A stretch of DNA of 64,000 nucleotides from Nemorincola caseinilytica (GTDB lineage: Bacteria > Bacteroidota > Bacteroidia > Chitinophagales > Chitinophagaceae). Under the pieces are notes generated by a model. It saw only the letters and a program-made list of their open reading frames with translations, had not been told where the DNA came from and did not search any database. This document shows positions 63,846 to 64,000 of the stretch, piece by piece. The position numbers were made by a program, and so were the translations under genes. Each line of letters starts with the position of its first letter. Position 1 is the stretch's first letter. The stretch covers positions 77,267 to 141,266 of the forward strand of contig NZ_BAABFA010000014.1 of NCBI RefSeq assembly GCF_039540515.1. Reading direction: 5' to 3'.

Positions 63846-63885
63846 GTATTTCGGCCGGTCGCAGACCATAAGTGTTCGAAAGTCG

Positions 63886-64000
63886 TTATGGTGATTTATT
63901 CATCTTTGTTGGATCCCCTCCACACAGGAGTACTATTTCTTTTATTAATTCCTCTTCGAGGTCTAGAGCGAATTTTAGTTTGGTGATCTTATACCCCGTC
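63886..64000 (-). CDS. C-terminal end of an unidentified protein, 5' end outside the window
   Basis: On the minus strand, a frame entering from the right edge encodes about 37 residues, KITKLKFALDLEEELIKEIV then LLCGGDPTKMNKSP, and stops at 63886-63888. It is helical and charged. There is too little sequence to name a family. Confidence 0.4.
   Translation of the reverse strand, partial: TGYKITKLKFALDLEEELIKEIVLLCGGDPTKMNKSP

Noticed and set aside
1..64000. CRISPR arrays, insertion sequences, rRNA genes
   Set aside because: No regularly spaced repeats, no transposase with flanking inverted repeats and no rRNA-like sequence were seen; the repeats present are short tandem arrays, hsdS inverted repeats and hairpins.

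Overview
The window is chromosomal DNA of a member of the Bacteroidota, most likely a Chitinophaga-like or related Chitinophagales organism. The evidence is two secreted proteins with type IX secretion C-termini (a gliding-motility-associated C-terminal domain and a Por-type sorting domain), lpxD (a Gram-negative outer membrane), promoters of the Bacteroidota type (TTTG, about 20 bases, then TAnnTTTG), and a lack of clear Shine-Dalgarno sequences. No taxon-specific marker gene is present, so the placement is an inference.

Three regions are visible. (1) Bases 1-8815 are GC-richer core genome: a GNAT acetyltransferase and LpxD, a carbamoyltransferase/DUF5989/SxtJ trio, an MsbA-type ABC exporter, a small membrane protein, phosphohexomutase GlmM, a LOG-family protein and tRNA-Arg(CCT). 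(2) From the 3' end of that tRNA to about 37.99 kb lies a clearly AT-richer genomic island of about 29 kb that is nearly all defence genes. (3) From about 38.0 kb to the end the core resumes: an ArsR-type regulator with a recognisable promoter/operator and its operon, hydrolases, membrane proteins, an M13 peptidase, large secreted T9SS proteins, a YceI/cytochrome-like/DUF5777 cluster, asparagine synthase, a PIG-L deacetylase, an endonuclease/exonuclease/phosphatase-family lipoprotein and an acetyl-CoA acyltransferase.

The island starts with a large serine recombinase gene, broken by two frameshifts, whose reading frame runs antisense into the tRNA. Next come an ABC-three-component-like operon (nuclease-like protein, middle component, zinc-hook ABC ATPase) with a small unknown gene and a phospholipase-D-like protein; a type I restriction-modification locus with an invertible specificity gene (hsdM, active hsdS, a tandem silent hsdS half, an inverted silent hsdS, a tyrosine recombinase, hsdR); a McrB/McrC pair whose McrB has stacked reader-like domains; an unassigned coiled-coil protein; a YhcG/DUF1016 nuclease with an extra C-terminal region; and a four-gene module of a nucleotidyl-cyclase-fold protein, a QxK nuclease-like protein, an OLD-family nuclease (one frameshift) and a UvrD-like helicase (two frameshifts). 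The last two resemble Gabija/class 2 OLD systems.

The genes in the island that look most active are the type I and type IV restriction genes. The inverted repeats keep reading phase across hsdS, so inversion should swap target recognition domains and change the methylation pattern. The best candidates for something undescribed are the 31.5-37.9 kb module, which is bracketed by imperfect direct repeats each followed by a hairpin, and the five-gene ABC/PLD operon. All family assignments come from reading motifs by eye; no database search was run.
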